Positions 17,701 through 23,162 of a stretch of DNA of 39,546 nucleotides are shown piece by piece. Within the stretch, counting starts at the first letter, position 1. Every line of letters begins with the position of its first letter. The stretch spans positions 1 to 39,546 of the forward strand of contig JACPCR010000027.1 in NCBI GenBank assembly GCA_016179685.1. Direction: 5' to 3'. The position numbers and the translations under genes were made by a program. This DNA comes from Planctomycetota bacterium (GTDB taxonomy: Bacteria; Planctomycetota; PUPC01; JACPCR01). The notes under the pieces are model-generated. The model was given only the letters and a program-made list of their open reading frames with translations. It was not told the DNA's origin and made no database searches.

Positions 17701-18238
17701 CGCTCCCTTCTCCCGGCAGCCCCTGCCCCAGGGCGAAGCCGTGCACCACTTCGAGGTCTCCTCAGACGGCCGCCGCGCCCTCTCCCTCGGCGTTGGCGGC
17801 CGGACCCGCATCTACCTCTGGGACCTCGTCAAGAAGGAACTCCAGCAGAGCATCGTCTTTCCCCAGGCCAGCCGCAGCGGGACCATCGTTTTCGGGTCCG
17901 ACGGCGGGAAGGGCCTGATGCTGCTCGATGGCCAGTTTTACGAGTGGCCCCTTGGCCAGAAACGAGGCGGAATGAACGTCGTTTCCCTGGCGGACAACTA
18001 CCAGCCGGGCCCCTGCCTCCTTTCTCCCGACGGCATCCACGTCTTTCGCTTCGAAGGCGAGAACGCGAGAATCTGGGACGTGCCCAGCCGCCGGGCCATC
18101 GGCTACGCGGACGACCTGGGACTCGACCCGAACTGCCGATTCTCTTCTGACGGGAGGTGCATGGTGCGGGCCATGGAAGGCCAGGCTACACTTCTGCGCG
18201 TCGTCCGCCTGGGGTCCGGAGCCGAGTTCAAGCCCTAG
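14756..18238 (+). CDS. Zinc-ribbon, membrane-anchored beta-propeller protein
   Basis: A 1160-residue protein. Residues 7-29 form a zinc ribbon (C7-x-C9 ... C26-x2-C29) followed by an Ala/Glu-rich linker, then one membrane helix at about 77-99 (LLFVSVAAILATATVLALAF). With the ribbon inside, the remaining ~1060 residues face outside. The middle part has two similar ~150-residue segments (each with a LGxP...SxxLVD- or LRQKLGPE-like element) of unknown fold. The C-terminal ~550 residues contain repeated WD40/YVTN-like blades (LRLSPDGRHLLAGFRNGLVL, and VWDLASGDLLQAF). No enzyme motif seen. Probably a protein-binding scaffold; role unknown. No good ribosome site precedes the ATG. Confidence 0.85.
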   Translation: MAFQIQCPCGNILEVPDILAGQTARCRSCGTLLHVPREGEAATSTEEAAAPQATEERPAVEAPVGLVPPRTPGHVGRWLLFVSVAAILATATVLALAFLRPVIRDSGPGSVSLFDLDKQYRLVLPEAGSETPEAAATTTASSAGPPGPALALDLQSGLLNGLGVGSHLQHIKPLHSRMSYLRVGDTLRQPDTGVQLDLRGERIARVTLFVQARERDGSFFKAFPGVITPALTRLTSRQEAVRLLGPPFEERTSFIAYRTRRDEIVRVEFTDDGFVETLVLEESPELVRHAAVHDSVPARYPEAVEPYRLPESKGEANFDLGRQVCLGLPLGVPSSALVDLPESMKADKQGGRATYPPTGLIVWFADQKITQMAVFVRPEYSRTDLKPFRGTFSHGISRHLSLEALRQKLGPENGYSENYRVRILHYILADRYFQFGFTPDGQKLVFAGMGLITRSDQDLLPAPQRGTLRSLREGSALWRGSHLLATAEAGTLFPWVSETRNFYGVQCKPEGQTAYAWISKNDARDTASASVWVEVQGRARYLDDPAAGEKRLLDGVFLSTNKHFVTAGTITRSAEVGPARTQCLEKLYSIGQTLPVRSTRIDPVSELRPLPAEGQYFCLSNTESSLVCVLRSYRSSYPGMKFKAQHDRGSPYHCLRLSEDGKTLAAAWRDGVDLFEALSGRKLKSVTAPEPLLDAALSRDGRDLWTLHENQVFHWNLSVDTRRLLPISGRHLLLAVRGGGLALAISRSRQVPTVTAFQFPAGVELWRSDDLFPLPPFLGESDESGQHLAAPSLRHRLACAIADLATGRTLRQIEIRSEETESLSVSDLRTLRLSPDGRHLLAGFRNGLVLLLNSETGKIVSSHTEFLARPDPASCTPGGELLAVGRDDLQLFDARAKLALRTFEPVPQPITAVEIDPGRKWLAAGDLLGQTRVWDLASGDLLQAFSETPPLGPITKLRFASDGQAILVSARNHSALLLYEIAAPFSRQPLPQGEAVHHFEVSSDGRRALSLGVGGRTRIYLWDLVKKELQQSIVFPQASRSGTIVFGSDGGKGLMLLDGQFYEWPLGQKRGGMNVVSLADNYQPGPCLLSPDGIHVFRFEGENARIWDVPSRRAIGYADDLGLDPNCRFSSDGRCMVRAMEGQATLLRVVRLGSGAEFKP

Positions 18239-18826
18239 TACTCGGGTTTGCAAGTGTTAAAGGGTTGTAAAAAAAGAGTTATATGGTTGTTTTCTTAGGA
18301 GGAATCCTAAGGGGGTATACGCCGCACTTGTCCCAGTGGGAGGAAACCCTCCGATACGATGGGAGAAATCCGGTTGGGACGGGCTGCCGCGCGTCAGTTG
18401 TCATCGGCTCGAGCGCATGGCTGTCGGAAGGAGGCTTTTTTCGTGCCGCTTCATGGTTGTTTCCGGGAGATGCTTTGCTCATGATATCGCGCGGGAAGAG
18501 GTCATCGCGTTGCTCGATGGAGACGGGGAGAAGACGATAGCGACGGGCCTCGCTGAATCCTCGTCATCCGCGGTTAAACTCCTTCCCATCCTTGAGGTTG
18601 CCACGATCGCTCAATCGCACTCAGCCAAGACTTTTCTAAAGCTTTTATTCCACTAAAGCGTTACACGTCTTCAAGTTTGGTGTCGGAAGCCCCTATTGGT
18701 CCCTCTTTATAATACCATCGACCAGCCGTCAGCTCCGATGGGCCAGGGAGGGACGGGCGCTGAATCGCGTGGAGCCTTAATAGTCTGACCGTTCAATCAC
18801 CCATTGCGGCTTTGCCGCCTGATGCC
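18239..18826. other. 588-bp stretch without a recognised gene
   Basis: Short open frames here show no family features. It holds one arm of an AAGTGC-type sequence (CTCGGGTTTGCAAGTGTT near 18242), a GCACTTGTCCCAGTGGGAGG repeat at 18324-18349 that recurs inverted at 22277-22302, and TATAAT at 18708-18713 without an obvious -35 box, 113 bp before the oxidoreductase start. Confidence 0.5.
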
Positions 18827-19822
18827 ATGTCTACAAGAGTTCGCTGGGGCATTCTCGGCACCGGCATGGTGGCCGGATGGCTGCGCCAAGGTTTTCGCGG
18901 CTGCCAGAAAGCCGAGTTGTGGGCCGTCGCCAGCCGGTCGCCCGACAGGGCCCGCGCTTTCGCTGAAAAACATCAAATCCCGGCCGCCCATGGTAGCTAC
19001 GAGAGCCTGCTGGCGGATTCCTCCATCGAGGCCGTCCTCGTCACGCTTCCCAACACCCTGCACCGCGAATGGGTCGAACGATCCGCTCAGGCCGGGAAAC
19101 ACGTCCTCTGCGAAAAGCCGCTGGCCATGTCCGCCCGGGACGTCCAGGCGATGATCGAGGCCTGCCGCAGCCAGGGCGTCCACCTCATGGAAGCCGCCAT
19201 GTACCGCTTCCAGCCCCAGATCGAAGGCGTGCTCCAACTCATCCGGTCCGGCCGGATCGGGCAACTCCGCCACGTTCAAGCCGCCTTCTCCTGGCCCTTC
19301 CGGGACGCCGCCAATATCCGCCTCAGAAAAGACATGGGAGGTGGCTGCCTCTTCGACCTCGGTTACTATCCCATCAGCTTTGCCGTGCTTCTGGCCGGAC
19401 GCCGGCCTGCCGCGGTGATGGGCTCGGCCTGCTACGGAGACTCTGATGTCGAAGAGTCTGCGGCGGCGCTGCTCCACTTCGACTCCGGCCTCGCCGCCCT
19501 CGCCGAGTGCGGTTTCCGCATCGACGTCAAGATTCACGCCGAGATCACCGGTGAGGAGGGTCGCATCATCCTGCCCGACCCCTGGACCGCCCGCGGCAAC
19601 AAGAAGCAGGTCCAGGTCTGGAAGGCCCGGAAACTGGATGAAACGCTCGAATTCGAGGACCCGAATGCGTACACCCGCGAGATCGACCACTTCTCGGGGG
19701 TCGTGCGGGGACAGGGCGGCCTGCTCTGGACCCCCGAGGAGTCCTTGCGGGTCATTCACACCCTCGAGGCGGTGGCCCGCAGCTCGCGCACGGGCGAGTC
19801 CGTAGCACTCAAACCTGGCTAA
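18827..19822 (+). CDS. Gfo/Idh/MocA-family oxidoreductase
   Basis: An NAD(P)-dependent sugar or inositol dehydrogenase-like enzyme, about 331 residues. The Rossmann domain starts at once (VRWGILGTGMVAGWL) and includes VTLPNTLHREW and the family signature CEKPLAMSARDV with its conserved Lys. The C-terminal half has MYRFQPQI, then GGGCLFDLGYYPI, matching the GFO_IDH_MocA_C domain. A second ATG at 18812 is possible. It is isolated between non-coding stretches; in this kind of genome such enzymes are usually linked to sugar breakdown, but the substrate is unknown. Confidence 0.92.
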   Translation: MSTRVRWGILGTGMVAGWLRQGFRGCQKAELWAVASRSPDRARAFAEKHQIPAAHGSYESLLADSSIEAVLVTLPNTLHREWVERSAQAGKHVLCEKPLAMSARDVQAMIEACRSQGVHLMEAAMYRFQPQIEGVLQLIRSGRIGQLRHVQAAFSWPFRDAANIRLRKDMGGGCLFDLGYYPISFAVLLAGRRPAAVMGSACYGDSDVEESAAALLHFDSGLAALAECGFRIDVKIHAEITGEEGRIILPDPWTARGNKKQVQVWKARKLDETLEFEDPNAYTREIDHFSGVVRGQGGLLWTPEESLRVIHTLEAVARSSRTGESVALKPG

Positions 19823-20052
19823 CGGATAGCGCATGATCGCCTCGTTTGGATGCTGTCCCTCGAAACGCGGGCGGGACAGACTGATTCGGATTCAGCGGAT
19901 TTTTCGTTTTTTCCTGAGGACGGCTGCCGTCAAGACGCCCACAGGCGCTCAGGCGTCAAGGGTGCCCTCTTGAAATATCTCGGCGTGTGTCTGACATATA
20001 CTCAAGGAGCGGCGAGGGTCACCTGAGACGCCTGGACCAGGCAAAAAGCCTC

Positions 20053-20162
20053 ATGGGCAGGGAATCGAAGAAGAGGGAATTCGTGCGGCTGCTGGAGCCG
20101 CTGGAGCGGCCGCTCTACGCCTATTGCCGGCACTTGCTCTGGAACAAGCAGGACGCCGAAGA
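20053..20162 (+). pseudogene. ECF sigma factor, truncated by an inserted element
   Basis: Only region 2.1-2.2 of an ECF sigma-70 factor survives: FVRLLEPLERPLYAYCRHLL followed by WNKQDAEDV. The usual continuation (region 2.3-2.4 and region 4) is missing because the reading frame enters the 198-bp element at 20163. The frame then continues by chance to 20358 with no sigma-like residues. The 3' part is not found elsewhere in the window. A GTG start at 19987 is an alternative. Confidence 0.8.
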
Positions 20163-20360
20163 TGTCATCGTCGGTCGGCCGTGTACCACTTATCCGGTCT
20201 ACCCATGTACCATTTCACATTTCATTTTGGATCTCATTATCCCAGGGTTTCCGAATAAATTTAATTCGATTAGGCGGGAACAAGATGAGGCCTCGCACCT
20301 GGCTCAGACACTGGTACACGGCCGACCGACAGGTGGTACATTCTCAGACCGACATTGACA
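20163..20360. mobile_element. 198-bp transposon remnant or MITE with TGTCA...TGACA ends
   Basis: The left end TGTCATCGTCGGTCGGCCG and the right end (read inward) TGTCAATGTCGGTCTGAGAA share TGTCA, GTCGGT and then TGTACCAC. The right end has a second unit, and CGGCCGACCGAC/GTCGGTCGGCCG is inverted between the ends. The same right end stands at 39450. Multiple TGTACCAC units spaced by about 22-24 bp look like transposase-binding repeats of an rve/DDE-type element (IS21-, IS481- or Tn552-like; inference). There is no transposase in the 198 bp and no obvious target duplication. Confidence 0.7.
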
Positions 20361-20372
20361 AGCTCACGGCCC

Positions 20373-21283
20373 GTTAGCGAGCGAGAGGGGAGCGTGGCCT
20401 ATCAAGCAACCGTAGTTCCGGTGATGATCGCCTCGCCAGGAGATGTGACCGAGGAGCGGGATGTCATCCGCGTCGTGATTCACGACTGGAATGACGTAAA
20501 CGCAAAGGCCTCCGGGGTGATGCTCGCAGCGGTGGGCTGGGACACGCACTCTTCTCCCGAGCTTGCCGCCCGGCCCCAGGAACTCATCAACGAGCGAGTC
20601 CTTAAGGATTGCGATCCTCTGATTGGCGTCTTCTGGACCAGACTCGGTACCCCGACTGGCAAGGCCGCTAGCGGGACGGTCGAGGAAATTGAAGAACATG
20701 TGGCTGCAGGGAAGCCGGCGATGATCTACTTCTCGTCAAAGCCGGCTGCTCCCGACAGCATCGATGCCGCTCAGTACGCCCAGGTCAAGGCGGTTCGGAC
20801 AAAGTGGCAAGGTCAGGGTCTCGTCGAGACGTATGACAGCATCGATGAGTTCCGCAGCAAGCTCTCCAAGCAACTTCCGCTGTGCCTGGCGAAGAATTCC
20901 TACCTCCGGGGCGTTCTCACGAGCCCGCATGTCGAGGTCGTGTCGCATGAGGTATCCAAATCACCGCACGCGTATGCTCTGACCGAAGAGGCAAGGTCGC
21001 TCCTCAAGGCACCCGCATCGACAGATGACGGCCACATTCTGATGATCTCGCACCTCGGGGGGCGACACGTTCATGCTGGAGGGCAGACGTTCGGTGGGGG
21101 CCACGGACGGGAAAGTGCGAAGTGGGAAGCGGCTCTCGGTGAGCTGGAGAGAAACGGCTTGGTGGTCGCCCGAGGATACAAGGGAGAGGTCTACGAGCTG
21201 ACCCATGAGGGATGGGCTGTTGCCGACGCTCTCTAACAGCCGGTTGCAGCCGACGGCGCTGGGCGCCGCGGCTGAACCGGCCC
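20373..21283 (+). mobile_element. Integron gene cassette 1 (DUF4062 protein)
   Basis: It starts at a GTTAGCG core-like site directly after the transposon remnant and ends within attC1 at the GTTGGGC box. The cassette contains one gene in the usual orientation, with the stop codon at the edge of attC. The upstream recombination site (attI or an earlier attC) is cut away by the element. Confidence 0.75.
20394..21236 (+). CDS. DUF4062-domain protein in an integron cassette
   Basis: About 280 residues. The N-terminal ~115 residues are a DUF4062 domain (VMIASPGDVTEERDVI ... LKDCDPLIGVFWTRLGTPTG ... EEIEEHVAAGKPAMIYFSS), a TIR-like Rossmann fold. The C-terminal part (about 190-280) ends in a winged-helix-like region (LGELERNGLVVARGY, then YELTHEGWAVADAL). 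I chose the GTG at 20394 because GAGGGGAG is a few bases upstream; the frame opens at 20355 inside the element. DUF4062 proteins are often found with defence-type proteins, so a role in sensing or phage defence is plausible but not shown. The stop TAA is the start of attC1. Confidence 0.82.
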   Translation: MAYQATVVPVMIASPGDVTEERDVIRVVIHDWNDVNAKASGVMLAAVGWDTHSSPELAARPQELINERVLKDCDPLIGVFWTRLGTPTGKAASGTVEEIEEHVAAGKPAMIYFSSKPAAPDSIDAAQYAQVKAVRTKWQGQGLVETYDSIDEFRSKLSKQLPLCLAKNSYLRGVLTSPHVEVVSHEVSKSPHAYALTEEARSLLKAPASTDDGHILMISHLGGRHVHAGGQTFGGGHGRESAKWEAALGELERNGLVVARGYKGEVYELTHEGWAVADAL

Positions 21284-21290
21284 GTTGGGC
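21231..21290 (+). other. attC1 integron recombination site
   Basis: 60 bp. R'' (CTCTAAC, 21231-21237) includes the stop codon of the DUF4062 gene; R' is GTTGGGC (21284-21290). In between, CCGGTT-G-CAGCCG-A-CGGCGC pairs with GCGCCGCGGCTGAACCGG, leaving exactly two extrahelical bases (G and A), a structural hallmark of attC. The sequence resembles that of classical cassette attC sites (GCCGACG / CGCGGCT). Confidence 0.9.
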
Positions 21291-21340
21291 GGGCGAATTC
21301 AACGGTTGCCCGCGAAAGACATCGGAGGTAGTATCTGGGA

Positions 21341-21826
21341 ATGGCTGCTCGCGGAAAGCTGTCTCGGATTTACATAGACATCTCCGTAGTCGGGGGATGT
21401 CTCGACGAGGAGTTTCGGAATGCCTCGATTCGGCTGATCGAACGAGGTCGCACGGGGGACGTCCTACTTGTGATATCGGACACGACGCTGGCCGAGCTCG
21501 CTGGCGCCCCACCGCAGGTACGGCGTGTGATCGAAGACCTGCCGAAGGAATGTATCGAGTTCATCCAACAAGACGAGGAGTCCGAGGCTCTGGCAGAGGA
21601 GTACATCAGGCTGGAGGTGGTGCCTCGGCGAATGCTCGCTGACGCTCAGCATATCGCGGTGGCCACTATCGCCAAAGCGGACGTTCTGGTTAGCTGGAAC
21701 TTCAAGCATATCGTCAACCTGGATCGTATTCGTGGATTCAATGCGGTGAATCTCCTGTTGGGGTATCCGATGTTGGAGATCCGCTCACCTCCGGAGATCT
21801 GGAGAGATGACTACGAAGACATTTGA
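21341..21826 (+). CDS. PIN-domain protein (VapC-like toxin)
   Basis: A 161-residue PIN-domain ribonuclease-like protein. Acidic residues expected in the active site are visible: the first Asp in RIYIDISVVGG, a Glu in TTLAELAGAP, and Asp in RRMLADAQHIAVATIAKAD, followed by VSWNFKHIVNLDRI, the typical PIN end. It overlaps the next small gene by 20 bp, toxin first. The GGAGG at about 21325 is rather far from the ATG. Likely an RNase toxin of a type II pair that stabilises the cassette. Confidence 0.85.
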   Translation: MAARGKLSRIYIDISVVGGCLDEEFRNASIRLIERGRTGDVLLVISDTTLAELAGAPPQVRRVIEDLPKECIEFIQQDEESEALAEEYIRLEVVPRRMLADAQHIAVATIAKADVLVSWNFKHIVNLDRIRGFNAVNLLLGYPMLEIRSPPEIWRDDYEDI

Positions 21827-22016
21827 CGCGGTCAAGCTGATGCGTCAGCTCCGTGACAAGCTCAGCCAGGAAATGGAGGAGATGACGCCAGAGGAACGAT
21901 TACACTACATTCGAGACAAAGCAGCCTCCACTGCTCTTGGTAAGACTCTTGCACAATACGCATGCAAGGCCGCCCAACAAGGCGATGCAGCGGACCGGCC
22001 TTCGGCCGGCCGCTGA
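21807..22016 (+). CDS. Small antitoxin-like protein of cassette 2
   Basis: 69 residues, helical and charged (KLMRQLRDKLSQEMEEMTPE). It has no recognised DNA-binding domain. Its start overlaps the end of the PIN gene by 20 bp, and its stop lies inside attC2, so its last ~14 residues are encoded by the recombination site. By position it should be the antitoxin. Confidence 0.72.
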   Translation: MTTKTFDAVKLMRQLRDKLSQEMEEMTPEERLHYIRDKAASTALGKTLAQYACKAAQQGDAADRPSAGR

Positions 22017-22032
22017 TCGACCCCCGTTGGGC
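21972..22032 (+). other. attC2 integron recombination site
   Basis: 61 bp. R'' GCCCAAC (21972-21978) and R' GTTGGGC (22026-22032) are exact complements. The arm CGAT-G-CAGCGG-A-CCGGCC pairs with GGCCGGCCGCTGATCG around TTC, again leaving extrahelical G and A at the same places as attC1. The inner stem sequence differs from attC1 while the structure is kept. Confidence 0.92.
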
Positions 22033-22088
22033 AGACCGACATCAATCGAACCCGATGAACGCGCCTGCGATGTGAGAGCATCTCGATC

Positions 22089-22853
22089 GTGTCAACGGTT
22101 TACGTAGAAACGACCATCGTCAGCTACTTGACGGCACGACCCAGTCGGGACGTGGTGCTTGCGGCCCACCAAACTGAACATAGGCACGCCGAGCGTGCCG
22201 ACCTGTCTGCGCCGCGGGCGCGCCTGCCTGTCCCGCCGGGACGCAGGCAGGGCAGGCAGGCCCGCCTTTTCCCAGCGGGTTCCCTCCCAGTGGGACAAGT
22301 CCGGGAGGCGGGTAAAGTGTGTGCTGCGTGTTTTTTTGCACCCTATGGTCCACTTAGTTACCCGTTTTTTGGAGGCGCGAAGCGCCTCCAAAAAACGACT
22401 AACAGTCTCGGAACCCCTTTCAAAATTGGTCATCGTTGGCTCGCGATTGAAATTCCGAAACTGTTAACGCGGGACTGGTGGCGAGCACGGACGGCTTACG
22501 AATTGCGCGTCTCGCAGCTTGTGCTCGACGAGGCCGCAGCCGGCGACCATCTGTTGCGGGCGCGGCGCCTCAGGGCGTTGCGAGGAATTCCGGTCCTCTC
22601 GCTCACGGACTCGGCGACCCGACTTGCAAAGGAACTGGTCCGGCAGGGGGCCTTGCCGGAAAAGGCCACCGTCGATGCCTTCCACATCGGCGTCGCTGCG
22701 GCCCACGAGGCCACGCACCTGTTGACGTGGAACTGTAAGCATCTGGCGAACGCGACGATGCGTGGTACGATCGAGGCCATTTGCCGCTCCGAAGGCCTGA
22801 AGCCGCCGATCATCTGCACCCCTGAGGAGCTACCCGCGAGGAAGCCGTCATGA
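22089..22853 (+). CDS. PIN-domain toxin gene carrying an in-frame insertion
   Basis: The outer parts form one PIN protein: MSTVYVETTIVSYLTARPSR, then VVLAAHQ, and after the insertion LLTRDWWRARTAYELRVSQL, ... VDAFHIGVAAAHEATHLLTW. First Asp/Glu-type active-site positions and the late Asp are present. About 96 residues (22173-22460) between them are non-PIN, Pro/Arg/Gly-rich translated repeat sequence. The frame is intact over 254 codons, but a 96-residue insert in the core would probably destroy the fold. Start codon GTG. The stop overlaps the next start (ATGA). Intact relatives should be ~158 residues. Confidence 0.72.
   Translation: MSTVYVETTIVSYLTARPSRDVVLAAHQTEHRHAERADLSAPRARLPVPPGRRQGRQARLFPAGSLPVGQVREAGKVCAACFFAPYGPLSYPFFGGAKRLQKTTNSLGTPFKIGHRWLAIEIPKLLTRDWWRARTAYELRVSQLVLDEAAAGDHLLRARRLRALRGIPVLSLTDSATRLAKELVRQGALPEKATVDAFHIGVAAAHEATHLLTWNCKHLANATMRGTIEAICRSEGLKPPIICTPEELPARKPS
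22173..22460. mobile_element. ~288-bp hairpin-rich insertion in the PIN gene
   Basis: Boundaries are inferred from where the PIN reading resumes (within ~6 bp); AAACTG stands at both ends (22171 and 22458). It contains CCTGCCTG/CAGGCAGG palindromes, the repeat CCTCCCAGTGGGACAAGT (inverted copy at 18324-18349) and the perfect hairpin at 22363-22397. There is no transposase, so it looks like a small non-autonomous repeat element. Confidence 0.6.
22363..22397. repeat. Perfect hairpin CGTTTTTTGGAGGCGC
   Basis: A 16-bp perfect stem with loop GAA, part of the insertion in the PIN gene. TTAG and CTAA further out extend the symmetry. Confidence 0.8.
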
Positions 22854-23128
22854 AACGCCGAGACCCCATCATCGAGGATCTCCACAAACTCCGCGAGCGA
22901 ATTGGCCGTGCCCATGGCTTCGATGTCGATCGAATCGCCGCGACCATCCGCCAACACGAATGCGAAGCGGGTCGCGCTCTGGTTGAGGCGACGTCAGCGC
23001 ATGCGAAGCGTCGGGCTAAGTCTCCCCGTCGAAGAGCTGCCCAACAAGCGGATATAGCCGACGTCCGCTCCGGCGAACCCGCCAGCCCTGAGCTTGGCCG
23101 AAGGGCTCAGCCACGCTCCCGCGGCTGA
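22850..23128 (+). CDS. Small antitoxin-like protein of cassette 3
   Basis: 92 residues; the core is helical (DPIIEDLHKLRERIGRAHG, then DVDRIAATIRQHECEAGRAL). The last ~30 residues are translated attC3 sequence, so the functional part is about 60 residues. It starts within the stop of the PIN gene (ATGA), the typical coupling of a toxin-antitoxin pair. No named family recognised with certainty. Confidence 0.72.
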   Translation: MKRRDPIIEDLHKLRERIGRAHGFDVDRIAATIRQHECEAGRALVEATSAHAKRRAKSPRRRAAQQADIADVRSGEPASPELGRRAQPRSRG

Positions 23129-23146
23129 GCCGCAGCTCCGTTATGC
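23039..23146 (+). other. attC3 integron recombination site (long form)
   Basis: 108 bp. R'' GCCCAAC (23039-23045), R' GTTATGC (23140-23146). GCGGATATAGCCGACG pairs imperfectly with CGCGGCTGAGCCGC, leaving an extrahelical A as in attC1. The centre is longer and has its own AGCCCT...AGGGCT hairpin. It ends the array; no further attC is seen downstream. Confidence 0.8.
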
Positions 23147-23162
23147 CTCAAGAAGGATTGCC

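Larger units (their letters stand above)
21284..22025 (+). mobile_element. Integron gene cassette 2 (PIN toxin-antitoxin)
   Basis: It opens with GTTGGGC (21284) and its attC2 has R'' GCCCAAC, the exact complement, as expected for a cassette that circularises. The contents are a PIN-domain gene and an overlapping small gene, both reading toward attC2. Confidence 0.82.
22026..23139 (+). mobile_element. Integron gene cassette 3 (disrupted PIN toxin-antitoxin)
   Basis: It starts at GTTGGGC (22026) and ends in attC3, whose R'' GCCCAAC (23039) complements it. It carries a PIN-domain gene with an internal insertion and a small overlapping gene. Confidence 0.78.

Noticed and set aside
16163..17749. 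528-codon minus-strand frame opposite the propeller protein
   Set aside because: No domain features; the plus-strand frame has zinc ribbon, membrane helix and blades.
18283..18656. Two overlapping short open frames between the propeller gene and the oxidoreductase
   Set aside because: They include a dispersed repeat, have no ribosome site and resemble nothing known.
20355..20393. Longer start of the DUF4062 gene
   Set aside because: It begins inside the right end of the 198-bp element; the GTG at 20394 has a good ribosome site.
21205..21642. Open frame crossing attC1 and the PIN gene
   Set aside because: It reads the PIN gene in the wrong frame and translates the recombination site.
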